From Phoronis pallida (taxonomy: Eukaryota; Phoronida; Phoronidae): a DNA stretch of 22,996 nt. The notes beneath the pieces were generated by a model. That model did no database searches. It was not told where the DNA came from and was given only the letters and a program-made list of their open reading frames with translations. Below are positions 11,401 to 19,461 of this stretch, in pieces; the first letter of the stretch is position 1, and each line of letters starts with the position of its first letter. The translations under genes and the position numbers were made by a program. The stretch is from positions 1 through 22,996 of the forward strand of contig JAOXYC010044453.1 of the NCBI GenBank assembly GCA_028565715.1. The letters run 5' to 3'.

Positions 11401-14400
11401 AATAACATCCATTTATGTAGCAATAATAAATAGGCCTTATTTCATAAACACTGATGAATACAAATATGGTTATTTCTAGAATGCAGAGCTTCTTTGAAGA
11501 GCATATTTCACGGATGCACAAATACATCCTTTCAAAGATTTTCTGCACCAGTTGGATTTGCTTATATTCACATAAATATCGACGACTATTTAGACTAAGA
11601 AATAAACATCTTAAGACAAGAATTCAATATTGAACAAGACAAAAATAAAATTGATTACAATACAATTAAAAATACATGTTTTTGTAAGAGACATAACATT
11701 ATAAATTTCCAGTTCGGTTCCCAGTTCAGTTACGGTGATTTTTTCTGTCTTTTCAAATTTATAAATTTCCAGGTAGACTTTGAGAAAATATAGTTAATTC
11801 ATCTAGATATGATGGAATAAATTGTTCATACTCTCCCGATGATAACATAATAATAAAAAGTTCCTTACTGGGTGAGTTTGTAGTTAGATGATCAGACGTT
11901 TCAAGAAGATATCACCGCAGTCATTGAGAAAAATATGTTGGGGACGGATTGAAACGTCTGATCATCTAACTACAAACTCGTCCAGTAAGGATGTTTTTAT
12001 TATTATATTTCATCTAGATAGTTTTGATATTAGTTTTCTTTTTAATAGGTTCTTACTGTTTGAATGCCTCTCTATCTACTTGGATATCATAGCTGTATAC
12101 TGTATCATGACTTTGAACATGTGATAAACTAAGCTTCTGAAAGTTTTGTATACACTCCTTCAGTCGTGGGTCGCTAAGTCGCAGACCGGTTTTACAAAGA
12201 GCCTGAAATAAAAACAACAATTTCTTGATAACATCATGTTAAAAATCTATGTAAAATTAGAATTAATTAATAAATCAGAAACATTTGCGTTACGTATCAC
12301 ATTTTCTTCAACTTTATCTTATACGTATGGCCAAAAAACAAAATATAATAAAATTAAAATGAAATATAAAACTATGGTGGTAATTAATTGTAATAAGGTG
12401 CTTGAAAAATCATACAAGAGACTTGGGAATTTGAAGCGGATATATTTCATGTGAATGATATTTATAATTGTTTTGAATTTTTCAATGTCTACAAGAATGT
12501 ATTTAAATTTTTTAATCTTGTGTTCTTTAAATAAAGATAACTATGTCCCACCATTCAATTCATTTGATTTTTAAACAACACAAAAACTGTAATTGAATTC
12601 AAACTTCCCTTTGCGTCAATTTCTGTTTGTAATTCAGTACTTACATTGAGAAATGTTTTCACATCAAGCTTTTGAGATTCTGTATTGCACAAGTTGTCAA
12701 AGATGGCATCTTCCATAAACACGCCAACTTTCGATCTGCAAACATGCAATGAATATTAAATGGAATACATACAATATTTAACACTATGAACACCTCACAT
12801 AAGTTGCAATGAAGCATGTTCAGCCACTTTTGTGAGGTATCCCCAGAATTGCACACAATTAACACACATGTCTTTGGAAAGTAATAGTTGAATAACCTTT
12901 CTTCGTTTTTTAAATCAAATCAAATTCCATTTTAAAAGTAAAATTTTTGAAAAATAAGTCATTTTAAAAAATGAGTAATCTGTCTAATTTTAATTACTTG
13001 ACTAAACAAATTTTGAAATGAGTATTGCTCAGCTCATCAAAACATTTGCGATTGACATGAAATCCTCAGATTCTATCCAAAAACAGAAAATGGATCAACA
13101 ATAACATTGACAGTGACAGCTCCTTAAAGACGTTATAACGAGTGACAAATATTGATTTCAGACAACATAATCTTGTTTAGGACCAATTATTCACATACAA
13201 TTTCAACGGCTTCTTGTCATCATCCTTAAATACTCCATTGCTAGAGAACTCTCCATTGCAAGACCCCATCTTCACCATCTCAAAAGTTGCAATGTCAAAT
13301 TCCCGATGAACATTTTACGGTTAACATTTTACGGTAATTGTTTCTACTTAGAATAACTTGCCCACACCCCCCTATAAACACCTACTGTTTAAAGTGCTAA
13401 TGGACCAACTTCCGTTCATTCATTATCCATGAATTGATTTCTGTATCAGTACAAATGTTGTTTCCCAATTGAGTTTTAATCAATGATTTGATCCAGTGCA
13501 TTTCGACTTTTTAATGAGGCGAACTTAAGGTAAGTCAACACTGTTATTGATAATTGCCATTTTCATGTCCATCTTTGATGGATTGCATAACTTGTAACCG
13601 ATGTTTTTTTTTGTAAATCTGAATTAATGAAAATTGGCCTACCATAGAACTTCCTTGACGTAGACCTGCTATTTACAATATAGCTGGTTGTCAAGACATT
13701 ATTTTCCATTTTTGTTTTTGCTTTTTCAAGAAGTCCTGGTAAAAACCTTTAACCATACCTAACGTAATTAATATCAATTCTTCGCCCGGTAACCAAAATT
13801 GAAGCACGGTTTCTCCTAAAGATAAATTATACAATCCCTAGCTATCATTAAAAACTGAACAGGATAAGGGTCTTGGTATTGGTTCAGAAAACCTGTTTGG
13901 CAAAAGTAGACTCAAGTTCCCCCAAAAAATTTAGTACATTTGGGGTGAGAAAGTAGGAACACTCTTGTCAATGCCTGTCTAGTCGACACACAGCCCTTTT
14001 CTCAAATCACCCGACTATCAGCTGACAAAAGGCTTTGAAATGTGGACAAGTTGTATGTTCATATGTATTGACACTCAGACTTTTCAAACTAGCAGTTATG
14101 GCGCAAATTATAAATAGCTCAAGAGAAAAATTAAACATTAAGTTAGCAGCATGATTTCCTTATTAAAAAATGTGCAATAATTCTAACGTAACCAAAGATT
14201 CTGGCAGAGGAGACGGACCCAAACCAAATATGACTCGCTATCCTGCTTTAACTGTATGGAAGGAAACCTGAGCATTCAGATGGCAGCTCTTATTGGCATT
14301 GTATAAAAAACGAACAAACCAGGCACCCGTCTAGACATCTATATAAAAGCAGCCTTTCTTACTTAATCATAGAAGATTTTGTTAAACTGTTGTTGCCTAA

Positions 14401-16259
14401 ACAAGAAAAGAAACATATGAATTGACCATTCCTTAAACTATGGTTGCAATGAAAGTTCTATCTTCCATATCCAAACAGGTTCATAGAAACGCTGAGTTAA
14501 TTGAAATTCTTTGAATAGATGCAGTCAAAATAAATTAACAACTTTACTACTGTTACTCTGTTGAAGAACTACAAACATTTTTTAAGATAAATCCTGGATC
14601 TTTTAAAAAAAACTTTTCACCTCATACCAAGCATACTTTGGAATAGTTTTAAGTGGAATTCAAGTTCTTTTGGTTGATATAACATTTTATTTCATGCTTA
14701 ATTTTAAAATTTCTTATATTTTAGGATTTATGTCATCTTGCGTGAATTTAGGCCTATATTGGCAGTTTATAACATTATTTCATTACAAAATTACTGGTAT
14801 TTCATATTTGTGATACCTCATTATCTTCAATATTCACACTTATATTGCATACTTGTATCTAATTATAATATACATTTTTCTATATATTTCATAATTATAA
14901 TTATCAAGCCGGTGTAATAGAAAATGAATATTGAAAATAATAAAGTAATAAGTGATTTGTTGCATTGTGCAGAAGTACGCTGACAGTGGCAGTTACGTTC
15001 ACATTAAAACATCATTAATTCCTTCTCAAGCCATGCAAAACCAGCAGTAACCTAAAGGTCAGTCACATTGAGGGTCAGTTATAATGTAGTCATTCATGTT
15101 TCTGCAATACATGTTTTAAATCAGAAATAAGAAAATGTGCAAACCAAGATACTGGGTAAATGTTGTATGCAGCATTATAAAAATATTTATACCGTAATAA
15201 TATTTTATAATTGAAGATGAATAATTTTCTAACCTTCATATATTACAATTCTCTTTTTATCTAGAAATGAATCAATCACCGGCAACAATTTAGTGAGAGT
15301 AGCATGTTTACTGCATAAATGTTTCCAAATTAATGCGATCAGGAAAACTTGGCTGTTGTGTCAATGTTGCTGGCTGAGTGAATTTTTAAAAACGAAGAGA
15401 ATTTCAAGGTAGGCTACGCTACCTAAATAAGCACAGGGATTTTGTATGTACAGAACCATTGATTACCTGAAGTCAATACTTTCTTACAGGTCAATTGGTC
15501 TCTGCATAATTTCCTTTTCACCCTTAGTTACATTCCACCTCAATGATTACATAACATTAGGGTGAGTTTATTTGGTAAAGTTATATAACCTTTCTGAAGC
15601 AGTGCACTGTAAGTACTATTTCTAGACTTGACAATTAGATCATAGTTATTTACATTTAACTAGACAGTATACTTACTTATCTATGATTTAACAAAAGACG
15701 AAGTCGGTCTGTACTTCTATATTTCTGATTGCTAACAGTAAACATAGTATTTTGTACCAGGGTATTTTGTCAGTCTTGTATTTTGTCGGTCTTTTCGGTA
15801 ATTTTATGCCTATTTTAGTTTTCATCAAAGTACTTTTTGTTCAAATTTACACAACTTAAAAATGCCAACACTACAACAAGCAGGTATATCGTAGTTCAGT
15901 CAGTTGCCCTCAGTCGGATACCAGACAGTTGACACTCGATCAGTGTGACCTGAACTACACGAGGACACTCCTGCTGTAAGATCCGGGTTGACAACCCACT
16001 GGACACTGACAAACCGTGTGTGAGCAGGTGAGGGGTAAAAACATGAATGAAAGGTGACAGTTTAACATGTTTTAAGTCATACTTACAAGTCAAGAGTTTC
16101 CGAAGATCGGGGATATTCATATGCTGTTGGTCCATTTGAAGCTGGGGAACCGTGAAAAAGCAATCCTCTGTGAAATGGTCGCAGCTGTGTGCATTTTACC
16201 AGTGTTACTTTTACAATGGCGGTTCCACAGAGACGGAGTCGCGAACTTAGACACTGCAT
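2354..16259 (-). CDS. GLS: Mitochondrial glutaminase (GLS/GLS2 family), complete, 15 coding exons
   Basis: The enzyme hydrolyses glutamine to glutamate and ammonia in mitochondria. Fifteen minus-strand segments, all bounded by AG/GT and joining in phase, encode 592 residues; human GLS2 has about 602 and human KGA 669. Order: Arg/Ser/Leu-rich presequence without acidic residues (1-47), helical N-terminal domain (about 60-180), serine-dependent beta-lactamase-like glutaminase domain (about 181-470), and ankyrin repeats (about 485-580). With a constant offset of 65 from human GLS, the active-site set is present: Y184, S221, K224 (SxxK), N270, E316, N323, Y349, Y401 and V419. The activation loop is divergent (P252 for R317, A255 for K320, A257 for F322). 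The start is the first ATG after an in-frame TAG at 16284-16286. Intron 13 carries an antisense GPCR gene. The single gene cannot be assigned to GLS rather than GLS2; it may predate that split. Family identity is certain; exon ends come from consensus sites and homology, not transcripts. Confidence 0.97.
2910..3050 (-). CDS. GLS: Glutaminase exon 14 (ankyrin repeat)
   Basis: Encodes residues 507-552. [20 protein letters not shown] is a canonical ankyrin repeat and aligns with human [20 protein letters not shown]. The donor AG|GTTATT is weak. An unspliced reading frame runs on into the intron. Confidence 0.96.
3463..4515 (+). CDS. Orphan rhodopsin-class (class A) GPCR, intronless, nested in glutaminase intron 13
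   Basis: A 350-residue seven-pass receptor in one exon. ATG at 3463 has a good Kozak context (AACATGG); the frame is open 75 bp further upstream but with no ATG. Outside: sequons N14 and N19, then N89 in the first extracellular loop. Class A landmarks: N42 in TM1 (1.50), D69 in TM2 (2.50), C95 at the top of TM3 pairing probably with C172 in ECL2, E119-R120-F121 in place of DRY, P196 in TM5, P251 in TM6, and N285-F-L-L-Y289 in place of NPxxY. TM4 has no Trp and the TM6 toggle Trp position is Leu. The NHSINFLLY end of TM7 recalls invertebrate peptide-receptor-like orphans, but the ligand cannot be inferred. Possible palmitoylation at C290; last residues TVHI could fit a class II PDZ ligand. Its own promoter must lie in the glutaminase intron, antisense to it. 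A 5' non-coding exon cannot be excluded. Confidence 0.93.
   Translation: MDSSELSRSELVSNQTGHNITDGYLFFIYSRYVLCIFSIVGNTLSFLVLMRTAKSNTISFYLSATSVLDTSFMLAEVFTVSIPYHASLNWTKISCAVMAYLSLIISDASVLTILLMTSERFVVVIAPLKTRGCFTVRKAAILFCVVCIIFPALVEVPILIYTNDLELVEKNCNQFIEHEIGNIFLKIDAFLFGILPVCCLVVMNVTIIAMTSVAANRRSKITSSTLTQNRQRHLTLMLLVVSVTFTVLLLPLAVYFLGGYSSNQQNREVFFRVTMLLVNLNHSINFLLYCIASPSFRREVVKLVKRMRRGDVVYQPRIGKHEHITLALGSHGVYRKRGLGEDLQETTVHI
4668..4962. mobile_element. GC-rich repeat block with GT microsatellite, possible Helitron-like element
   Basis: A sharp change from AT-rich DNA to a (TG)n/CCGTC tract, then short palindromes (AGCGCGAAGCGCT, GTGCGAAGCACGC, GCGCGCGAAGCGC) and repeated GGGTSAAGGTARYGGGGTG units. 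It begins TCTAATATATAAG and ends CATCTAG followed by T, which fits the 5'-TC...CTRR-3' rule of Helitrons. The base before TC is G rather than A, and there is no clean 3' hairpin, so the class is uncertain. It lies between the GPCR and glutaminase exon 13. Confidence 0.4.
5000..5154 (-). CDS. GLS: Glutaminase exon 13 (domain linker and first ankyrin helix)
   Basis: Encodes residues 455-505 plus two bases of R506. NFHNYDNL is identical to human. The exon runs straight through the position (Q485, human 550) where human KGA and GAC diverge by alternative splicing, so that switch has no intron here. It is the exon just upstream of the nested GPCR. Confidence 0.96.
5174..5440. mobile_element. Foldback element, copy B (5'-truncated, degenerate)
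   Basis: Shares ATGAACATAAC, TCAGTAAAAAAA, CAGATGCAAGTAAGTT and AGTTGATTTGCATTTTGA with copies A and C. The outer left arm is missing and glutaminase exon 13 starts 20 bp away; the right end is eroded (GAGAATTATC for GAGACAGTATC). Confidence 0.75.
5628..5906. mobile_element. Palindromic foldback element with about 88-bp arms
   Basis: CCTACCAGAGATTCCCTCTC at the left is the reverse complement of GAGGGAATCTCTGGTAGG at the right, with a few mismatches. Pairing continues through CCAATTATGRGTGGTT and to AGAGCTTTGGTGGTTC. Inside, TTCCCTSYCAC recurs four times on the plus strand (5639, 5689, 5751, 5770). No clear target duplication. It lies in the intron between exons 12 and 13. Confidence 0.88.
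6014..6145 (-). CDS. GLS: Glutaminase exon 12 (end of catalytic domain)
   Basis: Encodes residues 411-454, [11 protein letters not shown] then [18 protein letters not shown]419 is human V484, whose backbone lines the active site. Acceptor TTCTAG, donor GAT|GTAAGA. Confidence 0.97.
6543..6908. mobile_element. MITE with 27-bp inverted repeats and TA ends
   Basis: Left TACCGTATTCTCCCCAATAA and right TTATTAGGGAGAATACAGTA are near-perfect inverted repeats, each continuing into a GCGCCCC tract. AATAAGCGCCCCC-like motifs repeat just inside both ends. TA at both borders suggests a TA target site. Non-coding, in the intron after exon 11. Confidence 0.88.
6962..7138 (-). CDS. GLS: Glutaminase exon 11 (most conserved exon)
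   Basis: Encodes residues 352-410: [19 protein letters not shown] and then [20 protein letters not shown], almost the same as vertebrate GLS. Y401 is human Y466. A MITE ends 54 bp beyond the donor (AGC|GTAAGT). Confidence 0.98.
7563..7613 (-). CDS. GLS: Glutaminase exon 10 (51-nt micro-exon)
   Basis: Encodes residues 335-351, [18 protein letters not shown]349 matches human Y414 in the active site. At 17 codons it is easily missed by gene finders; flanking signals are TTGCAG and CAA|GTGAGT. Confidence 0.95.
7983..8049 (-). CDS. GLS: Glutaminase exon 9 (substrate Glu and Asn)
   Basis: Encodes residues 313-334. SERDTADRN contains E316 and N323, equivalent to human E381 and N388, which bind glutamine. 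Y329, equivalent to human Y394 at the tetramer interface, is also kept. Donor GAT|GTAAGA. Confidence 0.96.
8516..8574 (-). CDS. GLS: Glutaminase exon 8
   Basis: Encodes residues 293-311 plus two bases of T312, with [11 protein letters not shown] against human AGNEYVGFSNA. Acceptor TTTCAG, donor AC|GTAAGT. Confidence 0.96.
8907..8998 (-). CDS. GLS: Glutaminase exon 7 (substrate Asn)
   Basis: Encodes residues 263-292, with [14 protein letters not shown]270 corresponds to human N335, a substrate-binding residue. Acceptor TTTCAG, donor TGG|GTAACT. Confidence 0.97.
9328..9491 (-). CDS. GLS: Glutaminase exon 6 (catalytic Ser-x-x-Lys and activation loop)
   Basis: Encodes residues 208-261. FCLQSCSKP holds the nucleophile S221 and general base K224 (human S286 and K289). 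The activation loop follows: [11 protein letters not shown] at 249-259, where human has SGLRFNKLFLN. R317 is therefore Pro and K320 is Ala here, while F318 is kept. Donor A|GTGAGT. Confidence 0.97.
9606..9735. mobile_element. 130-bp MITE with 5-bp target duplication ATTAT
   Basis: ATTAT at 9601-9605 and again at 9736-9740 flanks an element running from CACTGGCGGATTTGG to CCTGTATCTACCCCTG. The ends are imperfect inverted repeats (CASKGG core). Long C-runs lie near both ends. Superfamily not assigned. It lies between exons 5 and 6 of glutaminase. Confidence 0.72.
10075..10117. repeat. Short perfect hairpin
   Basis: AACCACTATAAACA (10075-10088) and its reverse complement (10104-10117) enclose a 15-base loop that is itself T/A-rich and can extend the stem. 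Intronic; no known function. Confidence 0.75.
10600..10679 (-). CDS. GLS: Glutaminase exon 5 (start of catalytic domain)
   Basis: Encodes residues 181-206 plus two bases of R207: [19 protein letters not shown] and then CTVDGQ. Y184 corresponds to human Y249, which contacts substrate. Acceptor TTCCAG, donor AG|GTAGGT. Confidence 0.97.
11245..11374 (-). CDS. GLS: Glutaminase exon 4
   Basis: Encodes residues 138-180, with [17 protein letters not shown] matching human IVLLTQAFRRKFVIPDF. Acceptor is TTATAG, donor AAG|GTAGAA. It ends in NVAGK, matching the human GGK just before the catalytic domain. Confidence 0.95.
11844..12009. repeat. Long hairpin, 61-bp arms, next to glutaminase exon 3
   Basis: Arms 11844-11904 and 11949-12009 are reverse complements with few mismatches, sharing GTTTGTAGTTAGATGATCAG and then ACGTTTCAA. 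The loop is 44 bases. Both flanks (GATGA / TCATC) could extend the stem after a bulge. It is a foldback transposon relic by form. In the glutaminase pre-mRNA it would fold just after the exon 3 donor. Confidence 0.9.
12057..12202 (-). CDS. GLS: Glutaminase exon 3 (helical N-terminal domain)
   Basis: Encodes residues 89-136 and two bases of H137. It contains [13 protein letters not shown], nearly identical to the human [13 protein letters not shown]. The donor CA|GTAAGA lies 47 bp from a long hairpin in the following intron. Confidence 0.95.
12645..12735 (-). CDS. GLS: Glutaminase exon 2 (start of helical N-terminal domain)
   Basis: Encodes residues 59-88, including [12 protein letters not shown], which aligns with the human LEDLLFYTIAEG region. 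Acceptor TTTGCAG and donor AAT|GTAAGT are both strong. The intron upstream (12736-16086) is by far the longest in the gene. Confidence 0.9.
12736..16086. other. Glutaminase intron 1, no other gene recognised
   Basis: 3.35 kb between presequence exon and exon 2. I saw only a 12-base direct repeat (ACATTTTACGGT near 13312 and 13325) and a TATATAAAAGC at 14340-14350 that could be a chance TATA-like box. No protein-like frame on either strand. Confidence 0.5.
16087..16259 (-). CDS. GLS: Glutaminase exon 1 (mitochondrial presequence)
   Basis: Encodes residues 1-57 plus two bases of codon 58. It opens [12 protein letters not shown] and has R7, R9, K17, K22, R27 and R31 with no Asp or Glu before E48, as expected of a matrix-targeting presequence. 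ATG context is GAA-ATG-C (G at -3). The donor is CTT|GTAAGT, a strong match. Its two-base overhang fits the one-base start of the exon at 12735, giving L58. This exon has no homology support, so it rests on frame, composition and splice signal. Confidence 0.75.
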
Positions 16260-17320
16260 TTCGCCAAGATCATTTGCTAGAATCTATCACGATTTACGGT
16301 GATCAAAATAAACATATTCCCAATGTACATTCCATGCCAAAAAATTGAGCTGCTTATCCAAAACAAACGGTAAAACTAAGTACCAAATTGAATGCGCTTT
16401 ACACACCGTGTAATGACGTTCACCACTCAGTTGTTTTCTAAAATTTCATACCACGAAATGTGAAACTCTTTTTTGATCAAGCTTAGATTTGGGGAATAAT
16501 CCGGGAAGGATAAAAAATTTAAAAACGAAAAGATATTATTTAAAAAAAGTGCACCTTCTCATTGAAAATAATCTCCGCAAAATTTAGTTCGATTTGGTGT
16601 GTCTGAATATTTAGAGAAGCCAAGAAAAAGGTGTGATGCAATCCAGCTTTGTGATTGGTCCTATTATTGACCTGTTTTGAAAGTAGGCCACGAGCAGACT
16701 GAAAAAGGCGCCTTTCCAGAATGAGTGCTTTTATGAAATTCTTTGTTTTTACCAGAGAAAAATACGATAAAGACGTAGTCATAGCCGTAGCTAGCTTTTA
16801 ACTGAAAATTGTTATTCGGAATTCTAAAAGTCTTGCAGCCAATATTTTAGAAAAAATTTGTGGCAAAAACGACTTTTGACAGATTAAAGGGAGTAAATTC
16901 CTGGCCCGTTTGTTCTAGTCCTTTTTTTCAGCCCCAGCGCACTTTTGGCACCCCTATGATAGTTAAGTTAAATACTTACTTTAACACCTTCCAAATATTA
17001 AAACGTAACAATGTGTTGAAAACAATGAATTTGGAAATGTTTACCTCATCGTAAACAAATCGGCAAATCCAAAACACAACAAGCTAGTCACATGATCTCA
17101 TTAGCCTAGTACAAGATGTCGGTTGATTCCCCGGGTTGATTGTTGTTTTTATGAATAAATTAGACTAACATACATTCTAAGGGACGGAATTGATAGAATT
17201 AGATAAAATGTGCTTTTTTAAGTAGATTTATCGTCATACTTTAGTTGTTTGATAGAGTTTTTACTGGAATTGTGAACGAAAAGGTGAACCTGTTGAAGAT
17301 TGCTTATAAAATCACTACAC
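16260..17320. other. 5' flank of glutaminase; promoter expected but not defined
   Basis: The glutaminase transcript should start here, reading leftward. A TGACGT half CRE-like site lies at 16414-16419, about 155 bp before the ATG; this is weak evidence. No TATA box at a convincing distance. A minus-strand frame at 16540-16782 resembles a presequence but has no donor in the phase exon 2 needs. Confidence 0.35.
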
Positions 17321-17337
17321 TGACAACTTCGACTGGT

Positions 17338-17401
17338 TATGCTAGTAGAGCGTCAGACTACAATTTTGGAGATGCCGGGTTCGAGCCCGGCCGGCGACAC
17401 T
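17338..17401 (+). repeat. tRNA-like relic (decayed tRNA or SINE head)
   Basis: GGTTCGAGCCC at 17378-17388 is a good pol III B box, preceded by TAGAGCGTCAGACTACA, which looks like a D-arm and anticodon arm. No acceptor-stem partner for the 3' GGCGAC could be found upstream and the T-stem does not pair fully. So it is not an intact tRNA gene. Confidence 0.45.
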
Positions 17402-17561
17402 TTCTTTTTCGTTTTGTTGTTGTTGTAATTTTAGGCACAGAATAGAACAAAACTTCACGAGATTGTAAAATTGAATATCGTCGACGTATTGACACCCAAT
17501 TCACGTGTTAGCCGGAACTGATTATTTCCACTGATAGTGAAAAGTCGCTATTAATCTGCCT

Positions 17562-18050
17562 TTAAAATCTAACTTGTTATCCTCCATCCATAATTATTTA
17601 ATTTCAGGCTAGAAAAAGTCATTGAGGAACCGAACGTAGCAAATTAAAAATCTAACTTGGGGATACAGGTGGCTCAGTGGTCGAGCGTGAGCCTCTTAAT
17701 CCGGAGGTCCATGGATCAAACGCCAGCAGGGCCGCCGCATTCAGTGTGTTTTTGGACAAAACAGCTCCATCCTACGTGTCTCTCTCCACCCAGTTGTAGA
17801 AATTTAGGAGAGTTGAAGGAATCTCAGTGAATGACAAGCTGGTTAAGCGCTAAAAAATGCGGCTGCTCTGATTTGAGAATGTTATTTGAGTGAACAGTTC
17901 CGCAATCTGGGATCAATAATCATTGTAAAGCGCTTTGAATAAAAAGCGCTATATAAAGCACCGACAGTATTATCATTATTATTATTATTATCCTCCATCC
18001 ATAGTTATTTAATTTCAGGCTTAGAAGAAGTCATTGAGGAACCAAATTAA
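17562..18050. repeat. 82-bp tandem duplication, second copy split by a SINE
   Basis: Copy 1 is 17562-17643. Copy 2 begins at 17644 (TAAAAATCTAACTTG), is interrupted at 17660, and resumes at 17988 (TTATCCTCCATCCATAGTTA) to about 18050. Both copies share ATTTCAGGCT and AGTCATTGAGGAACC. Copy 2 lacks about 9 bases present in copy 1 (CGAACGTAG). Confidence 0.82.
17660..17990 (+). mobile_element. tRNA-derived SINE
   Basis: Pol III A box TGGCTCAGTGG (17670-17680) matches consensus; a B-box-like GGATCAAACGC follows 43 bp on. The 3' end has TAAAGCGCTTTGAATAAAAA and GCGCTATATAAAGCAC, then an (ATT)n tail, a layout shared by many metazoan SINEs. About 330 bp, apparently full length. No own target duplication separate from the flanking 82-bp repeat. 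Confidence 0.85.
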
Positions 18051-18506
18051 TTTGTGGAGCCAGGAATGAATTACGGGATATACCACGAGTGGTGCATGCA
18101 GTTCTAAGTGTGCAAGTTTTACTGCTGCCATTTATTTTTAAGACCTTTTTTGGTCATGAATAAGGCTTCTAAAGTTATTTTTACGTAGCCGTATAGAAAA
18201 AATAAGTTTTCTTTAATTCCACACATTTTTGGTCATTAGGTTTTTAAAAGAAATATGGGCACCGCAATTTCTGTGGCATTGCTTGTCAGAATATCTAATA
18301 GTACGCATTTTGTGCCCGTTTTGCCATTTTCCTGAGTAGACTCATGTAGAAATGTTATTGTCAAGGACGATTTTTTCATAAAAACGTATGAAATTTGGTT
18401 GTCAAATACAAATAGAACTTTTAATGATTTTGAAGAATTGCAAAAAATACAAGCTTTTAAAAATTGAAAGTGTTTTTTGTCACAACATTTACAACAGGGA
18501 TTCCAG
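18051..18506. other. AT-rich spacer, nothing recognised
   Basis: Frames here are short and of low complexity. No repeat or RNA gene seen up to the next foldback element. Confidence 0.4.
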
Positions 18507-18812
18507 TTAAAGATAATATCTCCTCGTTGGTCCCAATCTGGCATCAAGAAACAAATCAACTAGAAATGCTTTGTAGGAGTCCCTTGTTGAACATAACCAG
18601 GTATTCATCAAATCTCTTGATAAATTTCTGACATAACTTACTTACATCCGAGTCAAAAAATCTGTAAGGGGTGATTTGAGAGCCTTTATCCAATATTTTT
18701 TTTTTTACTCAGATGAAACTAAGTTGTGTTCAATAAAGGATTCGTACACAACATTTCAGTTGATTTGCGATTTGACGCCCGATTGGGACCAACGAGGAGA
18801 CAGTATCTTTAA
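18507..18812. mobile_element. Foldback element, copy C, flanked by TTAA on both sides
   Basis: TTAA at 18507-18510 and 18809-18812. Left arm AGATAATATCTCCTCGTTGG pairs with right arm CCAACGAGGAGACAGTATCT, and TCCCAATCTGGC with GCCCGATTGGGA. This is the best-preserved copy at its ends, and TTAA on both sides suggests a piggyBac-type driver. No coding frame. Confidence 0.85.
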
Positions 18813-18951
18813 ATGTATTTGGCAATTCTCTTGTTTAGAGCAAATATTTACTGAGAAATCATCAGAAATAAGTGCTTGCGCTTTCATTTTTCAAGACTGA
18901 AATGCCATTATTTTGTCATTCAGTGAACATCTCATAAGTAGGCTAAATAAC

Positions 18952-18957
18952 TTTATT
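18952..18957 (-). terminator. AATAAA downstream of the 19.1-kb reading frame
   Basis: Minus-strand AATAAA about 135 bp past the TAA at 19093. The spacing suits a short 3' UTR, and it is the main reason to take that frame seriously. In AT-rich DNA the hexamer also occurs by chance. Confidence 0.3.
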
Positions 18958-19092
18958 GGCAATCACAATCAAAAGATTGAAATAAACATAAAATTATGAA
19001 ACACTTATATACCTATTTTTTGTGAACAAAGAAATGTTCTTTAAAGTTTTTTTAATGAATTAGCTCGACACAAAAATGCATGTTTTGTTTCT

Positions 19093-19238
19093 TTACCTCG
19101 CATTTTTGATAACTCCAATTTCAGTTTGTCCGTAAAAATAAGTAGCCATGTTTTGTGTAGCATTTTCGTCCTTATACTTCAAGGATATTTGATTAGAGAG
19201 AAGATCCGTGAGTGTGGGAGGGTCGTCTTCTGGTCTTA
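19093..19238 (-). CDS. Possible terminal coding exon of an unrecognised gene
   Basis: A minus-strand frame reads RPEDDPPTLTDLLSN, then KYKDENATQNMATYFYGQ and TEIGVIKNAR before TAA (19093-19095): 47 residues of protein-like composition. AATAAA lies about 135 bp downstream (18952-18957). An in-frame TAA just upstream and no early ATG mean it would need an acceptor; AATCCAG at 19239-19245 fits (exon starting TA, completing a split codon) but lacks a pyrimidine tract. I do not recognise the protein. The FYGQTEIG segment faintly recalls the end of PWWP domains, which I do not rely on. No upstream exon was found. It could also be chance or a pseudogene fragment. Confidence 0.35.
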
Positions 19239-19461
19239 CTGGATTAAATGTTTTGTGGAGTGAATTTTACCATACACAACTAGTGGGTGATGTATATTTG
19301 GATGTTGATGATTCAGTTGTCAGAAAAGAAAACAATCCAGTTATGAGAAAATTTGTTCCTAGTAGTTTTATTTTTCAAACGTGTGCATTTCGATGATACA
19401 ACAGGATTTAAATACTAGTAATTGATGACTACTGGGTAAAAATGATAGAAAAAAACAATTC

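Noticed and set aside
11888-12124. Plus-strand 78-codon frame
   Set aside because: It is formed by the hairpin and by the antisense of glutaminase exon 3.
15896-16135. Minus-strand 79-codon frame starting [10 protein letters not shown]
   Set aside because: It overlaps exon 1 in another frame and reads through the exon 1 donor; a shadow.
16540-16782. Minus-strand frame resembling a mitochondrial presequence, as an alternative glutaminase first exon
   Set aside because: Its candidate donors leave phase 0, whereas exon 2 needs two bases from the previous exon. The exon at 16087-16259 fits.
17338-17401. Functional tRNA gene
   Set aside because: A good B box, but no acceptor stem and an imperfect T-stem; kept only as a tRNA-like relic.
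19208-19396. Plus-strand 62-codon frame
   Set aside because: It starts with GTG, not ATG, and overlaps the more protein-like minus-strand frame that ends in a stop and AATAAA.
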